DNA of 64,000 nt from Pegoplata infirma. Its lineage: Eukaryota; Arthropoda; Insecta; Diptera; Anthomyiidae. The DNA lies in NCBI GenBank assembly GCA_963921195.1, contig OY992537.1, forward strand, positions 34,457,410-34,521,409, read 5' to 3'. Numbering within the stretch: position 1 is the stretch's first letter; each line of letters starts with the position of its first letter. Below the pieces are notes generated by a model. It was given only the letters and a program-made list of their open reading frames with translations, made no database searches and was not told where the DNA came from. Made by a program: the position numbers and the translations under genes. Positions 1 to 10,881 of the stretch are shown here, piece after piece.

Positions 1-496
1 GATACAGTCCAAAGTAAAGAGCTAGACACCTGAAGTTTAGTACAAACATGTCTTATGGTCTTGGTCTGAATAAGTTCGGTCTGAATAAGTTCACCCTTGG
101 TCTGAATAAGTTCACCCTTGAAGTACTTAGCCAACCACAGAAAATAAAGTAATTTTTAACAGGTTTTTGTACTTTTGCTAAGCAAATGAAACATTTTTAT
201 ATCAGAAGAAGTTCAAAGTCCAGCAGTTGGACCCAGAGGACTAAAAAATGCCTTTTGTTTTGGTACACCCCTTTTAATTTAAAATGATGATAAAATTGTA
301 TAACTATAGTTCAAAAAGCATACTAAATAAACATTTATTGCGAAGAAAAGGTGGCCTCGCTAAACCACCCCCCCCCCCCTTCTTCTCTGAAAAAAGGCGC
401 CACTTGATTTTTTTAATTTTTTTTAATGTGTTGAACGGTTTAAAAAAATTGGCAGTGCCGATTCGGCACTGCCGAACTTAAAACTCTCACAAGTTT
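1..496 (+). mobile_element. DINE-1-like element, 5' end outside window
   Basis: The body matches the full copy at 50664-51347: the block after the microsatellite ('cagtccaaa..aaagagctagac'), a C-run stretch near 368, and the 3' hairpin TTCGGCACTGCCGAA followed by CTCTCACAAGTTT. The 5' part lies beyond the window edge. Within it a 21-bp unit beginning GGTCTGAATAAGTTC occurs nearly three times (63-119). No coding capacity; a non-autonomous Helitron/Helentron relative by layout. Confidence 0.7.
63..119 (+). repeat. short tandem repeat, 21-bp unit
   Basis: GGTCTGAATAAGTTC starts at 63, 78 and 99. The second and third copies also carry the CACCCTT spacer, giving about 2.7 units. It lies inside the DINE-1-like element and looks like a local slippage expansion. 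Confidence 0.8.
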
Positions 497-905
497 CATG
501 GGAGCACCTTCCTATCGCGATAAATATACCAAATGTTTCATTTACTTAAAAAAAAAATAAACAAAAAAATATAAAAAAGTGTGGTTTTTCAGAGGTTGGT
601 TCAGTTCTTTAAGGGGGAACTTTTTTTCCTCTGATCTGATTTTGCCCGTTTCCGAACTTAACCTGCCTAGGACAATAAGACATGTTCGTGCCAAATTTCA
701 GGAGGATAGCTCTCTTATTTTGGACTGCATCGTGCCATCTACAGACAGACGGACGGACGGACAGACGGACATTCACAGAATGTCTTAGAATCGATCATGG
801 ATCAATAATATATATACTTTATGGGGTCCCCGACCGATATTTCGATGCGTTACAAACGGAATGACAAAGTGAGTATACCCCCTTACTGTGGTTGGAGGGT
901 ATAAA
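497..905 (-). mobile_element. DINE-1-like element, reverse orientation, 3' truncated
   Basis: On the minus strand it opens with TATACCCTCCAACCAC, then the GGGGACCCCATAAAGTATAT block and a GTCC/GTCT microsatellite (743-771 on plus), and runs into the 'gcaaaatcagatcag' region before fading in an A-rich tract near 500-550. It lies 3'-to-3' against the copy at 1-496. Its 3' hairpin is missing. Confidence 0.75.
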
Positions 906-1310
906 AATGTTTATAATTATTATAAAAATCCACATATGAAACTTTTAAATAAATTTAAACTCCATATTTTCACGCTAAGAGCTAAAAAAATCAAAAGTTC
1001 AACTTTGACCTTGAATTCCTTAAAAATAACAAATGAAATTTACACTGACAATGAGTCAAGTTAAACTTATTATCCGTCAAAAAACTGAAATATTTTGATC
1101 GGTTCAAAAGTAACAGAATTTTGGCCAATGAAAAATGATTTTCAGCCACTGTGTGTCGAAGAACACCAATGCTGTAATTCCCTCCGGCCCAGAAACTCGT
1201 TTATATTGATAACTACAAGAACCTTTTTTACTGCACTCGCCCGAAAGAATATCTTGGGTATAGTATAGGATAATCTTTCGATCGGCATGAATTTCTTGCA
1301 AAAAATTTTA
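906..1310. other. unassigned AT-rich DNA
   Basis: No repeat partner in this window, no credible ORF and no RNA gene seen. Confidence 0.5.
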
Positions 1311-2390
1311 TATTCCGAGATTCTGAGATATTTTCCAAAGAAAAAGTCTCAGATTTTGAGATATTTTTCCTATAAATATTTTTCTAATAGAAAGTCTAAG
1401 ATTCTGTGACATTTTTTTTATAGAAAAAGACTCAGATTCTAAGACCTTTTCTTAAGGGCAAGTTTTATATGTTGGAGACATTTTTTCTATAGAAAAAGAG
1501 AAAGTCTCAGATTCAGAGACTTTTTTTAAAGTGACAGATTCAAAGATTTGCTTCCTGTAGAAAAACTGACGGATTCTGATACATTTTTTCTACAGAAAAA
1601 GAAACAGATTCTGAGACATTTTTCCTATTGAAAAATTATCAGATTCTCAGACATTTAGAACAATTTTCAGGTTCTGAGACATTTTTGTTATAGAAAAAGT
1701 CTCAAATTCAGAGACATGTTTCTTATAGAAAAAGTCTCAGATTCGGAAAACTTTTTCTTAGAGAAAAAGTCTCAGATTCTGAGACATTTTTCGTATAGAA
1801 ACAGCTTCAGATTCTGAGACATTTTTCGTGTAGACAAAGTCTTAGATTCTGAAAAAGTTTCTAATTCTGAGACAAAGTTTCAGATTCTAAGACAAAGTTT
1901 CAGATTCTGAGACATTTTGCTTTTAAAAAAAAACCTCTGACGCAATTTTTCTGAACATTTTTCCTGTAGAAAAAGTCTCAGATTCTGAGATATTTTTCCT
2001 AGAGAAATTGTGATACATTTTCTTAGAGAAAATAACTCAGATCTTGAGACATTTTTTTTTTGTTGAAATATCTCAGATTCTGAGAAATTTTTCCTACAGA
2101 AAGAGTAACAAATTCTGAAAAAGTCTCAGATTCTGAGACATTTTTCCTATAAAACGTTTTAGATTCTGAGACATTTTTCCTTAAAAAAGGTTTCAGATTC
2201 TGAGATATATTTCCTATAGCAAAATTCTCAGATTCTGAGACATTTTTCCTATCGAGTCTCAGATTCTAAAATTTTTGTTTTTAAAGAAAAAATCGTAGAT
2301 TCTTTTTTTTTGAAGTTCTGAGACATTTTTCCTATAGAAAAAGTCTCAGATTCTAAGAGATTTTTTCCTAAAGCAAAAAGTCCCAAAGTC
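1311..2390 (-). repeat. 36-bp minisatellite with palindromic core
   Basis: About 30 degenerate units of roughly 36 bp. Each has a core TCTCAGATTCTGAGACATTT followed by TTCCTATAGAAAAAG or a variant. The core TCTCAGATTCTGAGA is an almost perfect dyad. It is the reverse complement of the arrays at 5094, 39424, 42462 and 43450, whose unit is CTATACGAAAAATGTCTCAG followed by AATCTGAGAATTTTT. Unit length and core drift along the array; there is no coding potential. Confidence 0.9.
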
Positions 2391-2456
2391 AGCCAAAATT
2401 TATTCTAAATGCCTCATATCTATTTGATTGTGTGGGTGTGTTGATTGTATGTATAT

Positions 2457-4239
2457 TAGAGTGACTCAAAAAAAAAAGATCATGATGTACCCCCCTCAAA
2501 ATTAACTTTGACATGTTTTATGAAGATTCCCAAAATATTTGGGCTCTAGCGATAATCTCCCGTGAGCTAAACCGCGTCAAAAAATGGTCCATAAATGGTA
2601 TTTTTCATGAATAAAAAATTCAGTAAATTTTTTTTGTCCAATGAATGACCAAATATAATAGATATTTGGGAATTCTTTGATTCTGCATTAAAACATTTTA
2701 AAAATCTAACCACAGACTCGAGATAACGAGATGTTTATGTCAGTTTTTTGATGCTTTTCAATTCGAATTTACTGAAAACTTAAATTACTTTGGTATTTTT
2801 TGTCCAATTTTCACTTCTAATACATCGTTAGATAGGTGTTGACCACCGCTTAGTATTTTAGTCAAAAATTAACCCTTAACTGCATTGTCTTACTTTTTTA
2901 TAAAATTTATTTCAACATCATTAAAAAAACATTTTATAACCACAAAAAGCATATCTTTGTGCAGGAAACACGTTTAATTTATATATTTGGCCACAATTAA
3001 TTTAACCCATGCATGATCAAAATATTTTGGCAAACATTTTTGAAAAAGTTTTTGCGGAATTTTTTTAAAGCTAGTTGTAATACTTTAAAAAAATAAAATA
3101 AATTAGGTTTTCGTTTATCTAGACGTGCTTATTAATATCAAATAATTATTACCGGTCACACTTTCCCGGTAATTTTTTTTTTTCGGAATTTGTATGTGCA
3201 AATTAATTTTTAAAATAATATATAAACGAATTTTGTCTTAATCGCATATATTCGTGCAAAAAAAACGCGTCTCATATTTTAAATAAGCAAATGTGTCAAA
3301 AAATATCAATTATATTATTTTTTTTTAAGTATTACAACTGGACTTAAATTTTTTCAATATTTATTTTTTTAAATTGGTCATGAATGGGTTAAATAAAAAA
3401 TATTAAGATCTATTTATTAGAGAAGTTTTTTGCACGAATATATGCGATTAAGAGAAAATTGGTTTATATTTTGTTTCTAAAATTTATTTGTACATACAAA
3501 TTTTGAAAAAAAAATTGACCGGGAAAGTTTTACACGTAATAATTATTATTAATAAGCACGTCTAGATAAACAAAAACCTTATTTATTTTATTTTTTAAAG
3601 TATTACAATTAGCTTTCAATAATTTCCGCAAAAACTTTTTTAAAAATGTTTGCCAAAATATTTTGATCATGCATGGGTTAAATTAATTGTGGCCAAATAT
3701 ATTAATTAAACGTGTTTCCTGCACAAAGATATGCTTTTTGTATTTATATAAGGGTTTTTCATGATGTCGAAGTAAATTTTATAAAAAAGTAAGACAGTGC
3801 AGTTAAGGGTTAATTTTTGACTAAAATCACAAGCGGTGGTTCAACACCATTCTAACGATGTATTAGAAGTGAAAATCGGACAAAAAATACCAAAGTTATT
3901 CAAGTTTTCAGTAAAGTCGAATTGAAAAGCATCAAAAAACTGACATAAACATCTCGTTATCTCGATGCTGTGGTTAGATTTTTAAAATGTTTTAATGCAG
4001 AATCAAAGAATTCCTAAATATCTATAATATTTGGTCATTCATTGGACAAAAAAAAATTTACTGGATTTTTTATTCATGAAAAATACCATTTTTGGACCAT
4101 TTTTTGACGCGGTTTAGCTCACGGGAGATTATCGCTAGAGCCCAAATATTTTGGGAATCTTCATAAAACATGTCAAAGTTAATTTTGAGGGGGGTACAAC
4201 TTTAACTTTTTTTTTGCCCATATAAGGTGAGTCGGTCTA
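2457..4239. mobile_element. foldback hAT-like element, 8-bp target duplication
   Basis: Terminal inverted repeats TAGAGTGACTC (left) and GAGTCGGTCTA (right; TAGACCGACTC reversed) are flanked by a perfect direct repeat ATGTATAT at 2449-2456 and 4240-4247. An 8-bp duplication with a TAG start is the hAT signature. The arms, about 790 bp (near 2487-3275 and 3430-4200), are inverted copies of each other with local substitutions, so the element is one long hairpin with a loop of about 150 bp. The loop contains further diverged copies of arm sequence. No transposase; non-autonomous. Confidence 0.88.
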
Positions 4240-4247
4240 ATGTATAT

Positions 4248-5093
4248 GTGTTAATAGGATTTGTAATATTTTGTATAACATACTTCAAGTAATAAAACAG
4301 AGATTAGTTTATTTTATAGGTAAATTATAACATCCTTAATGTTTGTGTCACAGATAAAACATTGTTTGTTTTTGTTGCTGTTGTGTTTGTTATTGTAGTT
4401 GTTATTATTTGATTTCCCCCTCACACATCCGGCCATTAAGTAGAACTAAAAACAAAAACATGTGTCTTATATCTTTTGTCACCTAAATTGCCTTAATTTT
4501 CATGTTCAACGTTAAACCTCAAAACTTGTACTAGTTATAAAAGGAGGACGAAAACGAAGACATAAGGACAACATTGAAATACCCATGTCCTAAATAATCT
4601 TATAAATGTAATAAACAAGAAAAAAATTAAGAAAAGAAAAACTTTGTTTATTTATACAATATATTCCTTTTGTTATTTATGTACAAAACATACGTTTTCT
4701 TAGTACATCTTGTACAAAAAAAAAAAAGAAAAAAATTAAAGAAAGAAGAAAATTTGTTTATTGTTATAAGTAGGTCTGCAGATTGGTCTGTGGTCTTGGT
4801 TGGTATTTTTTTTATAAACTTGTTTATAGCTTTTGTTAGCTGGTTTCATCTTCGTTTTTTATTTTATTTTTACAACATAAATCTTTGTTAAACTTTTATA
4901 ATTGAGTTGTGGTTAAGAGTGTTAGATTTAACTTTTTATATAAAAAATAAAATAAAAAAAAATAACATATCTAAAGCATAAAATGACAACATAATACAAC
5001 AACTACATACAATAACTTACCAAATAATAATTCTCATTTCACCCTCAATGCACTAAGGGACGGTGAACTCAAAGAAACTTGAATATTCTCTAC
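4248..5093. other. unassigned AT-rich DNA
   Basis: Contains A-rich and T-rich tracts, including two similar stretches near 4620-4665 and 4700-4760. A short ORF at 4670-4891 is low-complexity Lys/Phe/Leu-rich and not convincing. No partner sequence seen in the window. Confidence 0.5.
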
Positions 5094-5718
5094 TAAAAAT
5101 GTCTTTGAATCCGAAAATTTTTCAAAACGATAAACGTCGCAGAATCTGAGAATTTTTTTTTGAAAAAACTATCTCAGAATCTAAGAATCTTTGAAAAAAT
5201 GTTTCACAATCAGAGTCTGAAAATTTTTTTATGCGAAAATTTTCCAAAAATTTAAGATTTATATACGAAAAATGTTTCAGAATTTTTCTATATAAAAAAT
5301 GAATCAGAATCTGAGAATTTTTCTTTACGAAAAATGTTTGAGAATCTGATAGTTTTTCTATACGAAAAATGTCGCAGAATCTTAGAATCTGGGATTTTTT
5401 TGTGCAAAAAATGTCTCAGATTCTAAAAATATAACTCAAATAAAAAATCAGGTTGGCATAACTGTAAATAATCCAACATAATTTTTGAGGTTGTCACGAC
5501 CGGTCATGCGGTTGTTACAGCCGCAATACTGTGGTGACAACCGCAATACTGTTGTGACAACCAAAATGTAGTTGTAACAACAGAATAACCGGTTGGAATA
5601 ACCTCACAATAAAGTTGGAATAATTTACGGTTGTGGCAACTGTATTTGTGAGTGTTTCCTTTACGACTAATATCTCAGAATTTAAGAATTTTCTTATACG
5701 AAAAATGTCTCAAAATGT
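5094..5718 (+). repeat. 35-bp minisatellite, interrupted array
   Basis: About ten diverged units of the ACGAAAAATGTCTCAGAATC family run from 5094 to about 5445 and resume at 5655-5718. The gap is filled by the TIR element at 5452-5640. Plus orientation, opposite to the array at 1311-2390. Confidence 0.8.
5452..5640. mobile_element. small TIR element (MITE-like)
   Basis: The left end GTTGGCATAACTGTAAAT and the right end (reversed: GTTGCCACAACCGTAAATTA) are inverted repeats of about 25 bp with mismatches. Between them GTGACAACC and its complement recur, including two copies of a unit with CCGCAATACTGT. It splits a minisatellite array. I could not settle a target duplication, so the superfamily is open. 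Confidence 0.6.
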
Positions 5719-5787
5719 CCGATCAACGACCATAAGACAGAAAATTTCCCCCCCAGACCAAATTTCAAAAAGAAAAAGAAAAAAAAA

Positions 5788-6463
5788 AACAAGTGAGAGT
5801 GTTAAATTCGGCTGTGCCGAATCTATAATACCCTCCAACATATAAAAAAAATTTAAAAAAATAATTGCAGGGGCGTTTTTTTTGGGGGGGTGGGGGGTCA
5901 TTGGGGGACACATAAACCTACGCGGTAAATGTTTACAAATTCATTTATTATGCTTTTTCAGCTTAAGTAATACAATTTTATCATTATTTAAAAACATTTT
6001 TAATATCCTCGCCCACAAAAGGGGACGGCCAAAAAAAAAAACGATTTTTTTTATTTTCTAAGTCCAAGTGCAGGACCTTGAACTTTTTCTGACACCAAAT
6101 TTTTTCATTTTCTTAACAAAAATACAAAAAACCTGAGAAAATATGGCGTTTTCAGAGGTTAGTTAAGTTCTATAATGGGGAACTTTTTTCCCCCTGGTCC
6201 GATTTTGCCTATTTACGAAGTTTGTCTGCCTATGACGAAAAGACATATTCTTGCCAAACTTAACGAGTCTATCTCTTTTATTTTGGACTGCATCGTGTCT
6301 TATACAGACGGACGGACGGACATACGGACATTCTAGAAAAGTCTTAGAATCGATCATAGATTAAAAATATATATACTTTATGGAGTCCCCGACCGATATT
6401 TCGATGCGTTACAAACGGAATGACAAAGTGAGTATACCCCCATACTGTAGTTGAAGGGTATAA
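5788..6463 (-). mobile_element. DINE-1-like element, near full length
   Basis: Read on the minus strand it runs from TATACCCTTCAACTAC, through the GACTCCATAAAGTATATATA block, a short GTCC microsatellite and the TTTTGGACTGCATCGTG-type body, to a GGAGGGTAT subterminal repeat and the hairpin TTCGGCACAGCCGAA ending in CACTTGTT. About 676 bp, matching the copy at 50664-51347. No ORF of note. The 5' TATACCCT and 3' AGGGTAT motifs are subterminal inverted repeats. Confidence 0.85.
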
Positions 6464-6502
6464 AAAGAAAAAAGAAAGGAAAAGAAAGGAAAAATAAGAA
6501 AA

Positions 6503-7083
6503 ACATGTAAAAAAGTTAAATTCGGCCTTGCCGAATGTAGTGATACCCTCCACAATTTCAAAAAGATTATTGCCAAAAACTTTATTTAACAGGAAATTTC
6601 TTTTGAAAAAAAAAAAAAATTTTTGAAAAAAAAATTTCCGCAAAAAAAAAATTGGTAAAAAAAATCCGCGATTTTTTTCTTTTTTTTGTCAAAAAATATG
6701 TTCGTACTTGTTTAAATATCATTAAGTGTTCAATTATGTTCACATATGTCAACCAGAAGCCGAATTAAAGCATTTTGTATTTTTAGGTTATGTTGAATGT
6801 ACTGAAATTTTTGAGGTGTGCTTACATTTTTGTTCATAACTTTTGAACCGCTGAACCGATATCGCTCAAATGAAATTTCAGTCATCTCTGTGCAATATTT
6901 TGTCCGTGATAGCATTTTCCACAGGCAGACAGACGGACAGACGGACATCGCTAGAATGTCTTAAAATCGATCGGGCATCATGAATATATATATTTTCTGG
7001 GGTCCCAGACCGATATTTCGATGAGTTACAAACGACATGACAAACTTATATATACCCTCTATCGCTAAGTGGCGGGTATAAAA
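6503..7083 (-). mobile_element. DINE-1-like element, second subfamily
   Basis: On the minus strand the start is TATACCCGCCACTTAGCGATAGAGGGTATATA. It is followed by the TATATTCATGATGCCCGATCG block and a GTCCGTC run, and ends in the hairpin TTCGGCAAGGCCGAA. The 'aacttttgaaccgctgaaccg' segment groups it with the copies at 22552, 45594 and 59512 rather than with its neighbour at 5788. Confidence 0.8.
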
Positions 7084-7330
7084 AGAAAGAAGGAAAAAAT
7101 TTTTCAGAGAAAAAAAATCTATAAATTTTTATAGGGAAAATTTGAAAAATTTTTAAAGGAAAAATGTGACTTAATCTGAAAATTTGCTGTGAAAAAATAT
7201 CTGTTAATCTTATTATATAAAAAATGACTTAGAATATGTTTTTTTTGTATAGAAAAATGTTTCAGGATCTTAATTTGGTTTACATAAAAAATGTCTGTCT
7301 ACTACATAGGAAAAGGACAAATAAAAAAAA
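7084..7330 (+). repeat. decayed 35-bp minisatellite
   Basis: Degenerate ATATAAAAAATGACTTAG- and GTTTCAGGATCTTAAT-like pieces at the expected spacing resemble the palindromic-core minisatellite. Only a few weak units remain. Confidence 0.45.
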
Positions 7331-8737
7331 TATCTAAAGCCCGAGAGAGGTTATTAGTAAGACCTACCCCCATTTATTTTTACCCTCCAACATTTTTGTA
7401 AAACCTACCACAGCCCTATCTCCACTCCCTAAGTAGGCCTCCATTCAAAATTACATTTTTATAAAATTTGCTCCAACTGTTATTTGTATGGGAGCCTACT
7501 TAGGGAGTGGAGATAGGGCGTAGGTATGATTCGAAAAAATGTTGTAGGGTAAAACTAATGACCCCTCTCACTAGTGACCCCTCTCGGACGCACCATTGGA
7601 CCGGTAAAAGCTGATTAAATAAAACAAAATTACAAAAAATAAAAAAAAATTGTATGGGGATCGCCTTAACAATAAGAGATAGAGGGTACGTGTGCTCAGA
7701 GAAAATGTTTGGACTAAAAAAATATTGTGGGTCGGTCATACATTTTGTTGATCTAAGGCCACTATTAGGACAGTTAGAGCGGTTGGTGCAAATTTTAAAA
7801 ATGTCATTTGGTGTGGGAGACCCCTTAGAAATTGGAGATAGGGTATTAAATTGTTCCAAAGAAATGTTAGGACTTAAAAATAATGGGGGTCGGTCTTATA
7901 AATGACTCCTCTATGACGCACCATTGGAGCAGTAGAAATGATTTTAAGATTGGAAAATTACAATAATTTTTTTTTCAAAAAATGTTAAAAAATAATTATT
8001 ATCGTTATCCCACGATCCTCCTGGACAAAAAAATTGTAGAATCGATAGAAGTTTTACACAAAAAAATTTCAAAAAAATCGAAGAGTACAAACAATTTCAA
8101 AAATGAGATTTAAATTTTAAAACTTAGAGAATTTGAGCGCTTTTAAGAATTTTTTTGGAAAAAGTACGTAAAAAAACAAAAATTTTGAAAAATAAAAATT
8201 TTGAAATATGGACCATTACACTGCGTGACAAAACTAACCACTATTTTAGAAAACAAGAGGTACGACCATCATTTCAATATATTTCGGACATGCTGAATCG
8301 AATGGCGTACTCCGTTTTTCGATGTATGGTAGAGTTTTCTTGTAAAATGTCATTAAAGATTAGCTGATTTTCAGCTGCTTTTTTAACAAAAAAAATTTAA
8401 AAGCTAATGATTTTTAAATTTTATGGCATGGAAAACAAAGATATAACTTGTAGCAATATTTCTAATATAAATTTGGTTTAAAGCTTTTCATTTTAAGCCC
8501 TTAAATTCGCGGATTTCTTCATTTTTTTTAAGTTTTAGCGAAATTAACCGCTAAATTGGTCTCTAATAAAAAACTTGCATTTTGTGGATCATAAAGGCGT
8601 CCATGACACTACGAATAGTGGACAAAAAACATCTATGTTATATGGACCATCATGATGAAAATCGCGAAAAACCGTTTTTCTGTATATGGCAGCATTACTT
8701 TAGGAGATGTTTTGAGGCTTCATCTTTTAGTATATAA

Positions 8738-10008
8738 TAGAGTTGTCAATTATTCTACTTTCAACTTTGTTCGAATAATTCAAATAATTGTTTTTCCTCG
8801 TTCGATCAAACGATTAAAGATCAAAATTTATTCGATTAATCGAAGAGAATAACGAATAAAAAAATTATTTTAAAAAACATTTTTATTAACAAAAAAATAA
8901 ACAATTCATATAAAAAATCTTTAAATAAGAAAGTTAAAATTTTTATTAACGAAAAAATTCATACAAAACTTAAAAATAGTAAAAAGTTAAAAAAAACTTA
9001 AAAATTGAATAACTAGATCTCTTTTAATTAATGGATGTCGATTTTAATACTTGTTGAGAAATAATTCAAATACAAATTATTATTTGAAATATTCAGACAA
9101 AATATATCATAAATGATTTTTATTTTTGTCAAATAAGACAATTTAAGTTGTTCTTAAGAAATAATCTTTTAAAAATAAAAGTTGACTTAATTTTTTTGCT
9201 TTCAAACGATTTTTGGTTTTTGTTTTTAATAAATAAGATTTTGAAAACACTATTTCGCTAATTGTTGAAGCAGGTGATATAGTAAGAAGAGCATAAAAAA
9301 GATTATCTATTTTTTCTGTTCTTTTTTCCGATTTTTCCAAATATACCATATCGTCTCATATATCGCTAAAGTCCTTTTTATTTTCTGAATTTTTAATACT
9401 TTGAATTGAATTATTTAACTCGCAAAAAAGATTATTATTTTCATTACTAATAACTTCCTCTATTTCAACACTTTTATCTGAATTATTGTGATTACTTTCA
9501 ACATAAAATAATCTGGAGTATAATTTATTTGCATATTCTTTTGTTTCGCTTTTTGGAGAATATTTTAAGAAACTTTCATTGCTCGGAAAATTTCCAGAAT
9601 TTAGAAAATTATTAACATATTTAACACTTTTATACGTCTCTCATTAATTCTTATTTTAATACGTTTTAGTAAGTCTGATGCAAAAGAATTATTAATTTTT
9701 TCTAAATTATTTATTAAAAATAACTTGATAACTCCCCCTAATTCTATAATGGATGTGCTATCCAGGGCTATGGCTACAATATATTTTAACTTTCCTACAT
9801 TTTGTATAAAATCTTTCAAAATTTATGAGAATAAATCAAATTCTAAGCATTTATTTAATTTTTTAATTAAAAAAAATTGTTCGATTAATCGACATTAATT
9901 AATCGATTTATTCGTTATTCGAAAATCGTCATTTTTGAATTATTCGAACAAGAGTTGGGTTTTGTTTGATCGATTAATCGAATTATTCTTAATCGACTGA
10001 CAACTCTA
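8738..10008 (-). mobile_element. hAT element with decayed transposase
   Basis: Ends TAGAGTTGTCAAT and ACTGACAACTCTA are inverted repeats flanked by GTATATAA (8730-8737) and GTTTATAA (10009-10016), an 8-bp duplication with one substitution. Subterminal regions hold repeated TCGATTAATCGA palindromes and TTCG/CGAA motifs at both ends. The interior minus strand keeps a frameshifted hAT transposase C-terminus. 1271 bp, so internally deleted relative to autonomous hATs. It sits in the stem of the CACTG foldback. Confidence 0.87.
9143..9819 (-). pseudogene. hAT transposase C-terminal remnant, frameshifted
   Basis: Three open stretches in different minus-strand frames read in order. The first (9819-9601) contains IVAIALDSTS. 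A middle frame (about 9615-9357) contains NFPSNESFLKYSP and SETKEYANKLYSRLF. The last (9349-9143) contains ISPASTISEIVFSKSYLL followed by KNRLKAKKLSQLLFLKDY. That last block fits the hAT C-terminal dimerisation domain (P-A-S-x-x-S-E-x-x-F-S, a basic R/N-L-x-x-K segment, then LLFL). At least two frameshifts and absence of the N-terminal zinc-finger and catalytic core make it non-functional. The domain match is from memory of the family pattern. Confidence 0.72.
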
Positions 10009-10881
10009 GTTTATAATGTGGGAACCTTAAACAACTAACTGATCAAAAATTCGGCCAAAAAAGTTTTCATTTGCAAAAGTTATCTTAACAAAAACTATAA
10101 TTATTGTATCGCAAACACTGAAATAATAGTTTTTGTTAAGATAACTTTTGCAAATGAAAACTTTTTTGGCCGAATTTTTGGTCAGTTAGTTGTTTAAGGT
10201 TCCCACATTATATACTAAAAGATGGAACCTTAAATCATCTCCTAAAGTGATGCTGCCATATACAGAAAAACGGTTTTTCGCGATTTTCATCATGATGGTC
10301 CATATAATATAGCTGTTTTTTGTCCACTATTCGTATTGTTAGGGATGCACTTTTGATTCATTAAAAGCAAGTTTTTTATCAAAGACCAATTTGGCTGTTA
10401 ATTTTGCGAAAACCTTAAAAAATGAAGAAATTCGCGAGTTTAAGGGCTTGAATAGAAAAGCTTTAAACCAAATTTGCATAAGAAATGTTTTATAAACCAT
10501 TTACTTTGCAAATTTTTTTGTTAAAAAACTGGCTCGAAATCAGCAAATCTTTAACGACATTTTGCAAGAAAACTGTACCATAAATCGAAAAACGGAGTAC
10601 GCCATTCGAATCAGCATGTCCGAAATATATAGAAATGATGGTCGTAACAATTGTTTATTTTTTAGTGTTCCGCAGTGTTATTGAAGAAGTTATGAGTAAA
10701 AGAAGTTTGAGTAAAGGAACAAACTACCAATTTTTAAAAATTCGACATCTTTTGAACGGGTCATCAAAAAAATCTGAAAATTTACCACGAAGGAGTTTTC
10801 AAAGGGTACTAAAAACTGTAAACAAATTGGGAAAATCTAAAAAAAATGTTCAAAGTGTCCGATTTGACATGGATTGCCCCA

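Larger units (their letters stand above)
8219..10677. mobile_element. CACTG-ended foldback element with 3-bp duplication
   Basis: Ends CACTGCG and CGCAGTG are flanked by TTA at 8216-8218 and 10678-10680. Comparison with the uninterrupted foldback (GGACCATTATTGAAG) shows TTA was duplicated. CACTG ends with a 3-bp duplication suggest a CACTA-like non-autonomous element (a Harbinger relative is less likely). Without the nested hAT it is about 1.18 kb and almost wholly palindromic: 8219-8737 plus 10009-10100 pair with 10115-10677. No transposase frame of its own. Confidence 0.82.
7337..10881. mobile_element. GGGGCATTCC foldback, left-truncated and split by a nested element
   Basis: 7337-8218 and 10678-10881 together match the centre and right arm of the intact copy at 23632-25317 and end in ACATGGATTGCCCCA. 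The segment between is a later insertion (8219-10677). The left arm before the central palindrome is missing. The ORFs at 7500-7859 (minus) and 7654-7905 (plus) are opposite readings of the palindromic arm, not genes. Confidence 0.82.

Noticed and set aside
7500..7859. 119-aa ORF, and the 135-aa ORF at 24453-24860
   Set aside because: They lie in foldback arms, are mirrored by frames on the other strand, and differ between copies by frameshifts; no known domain.
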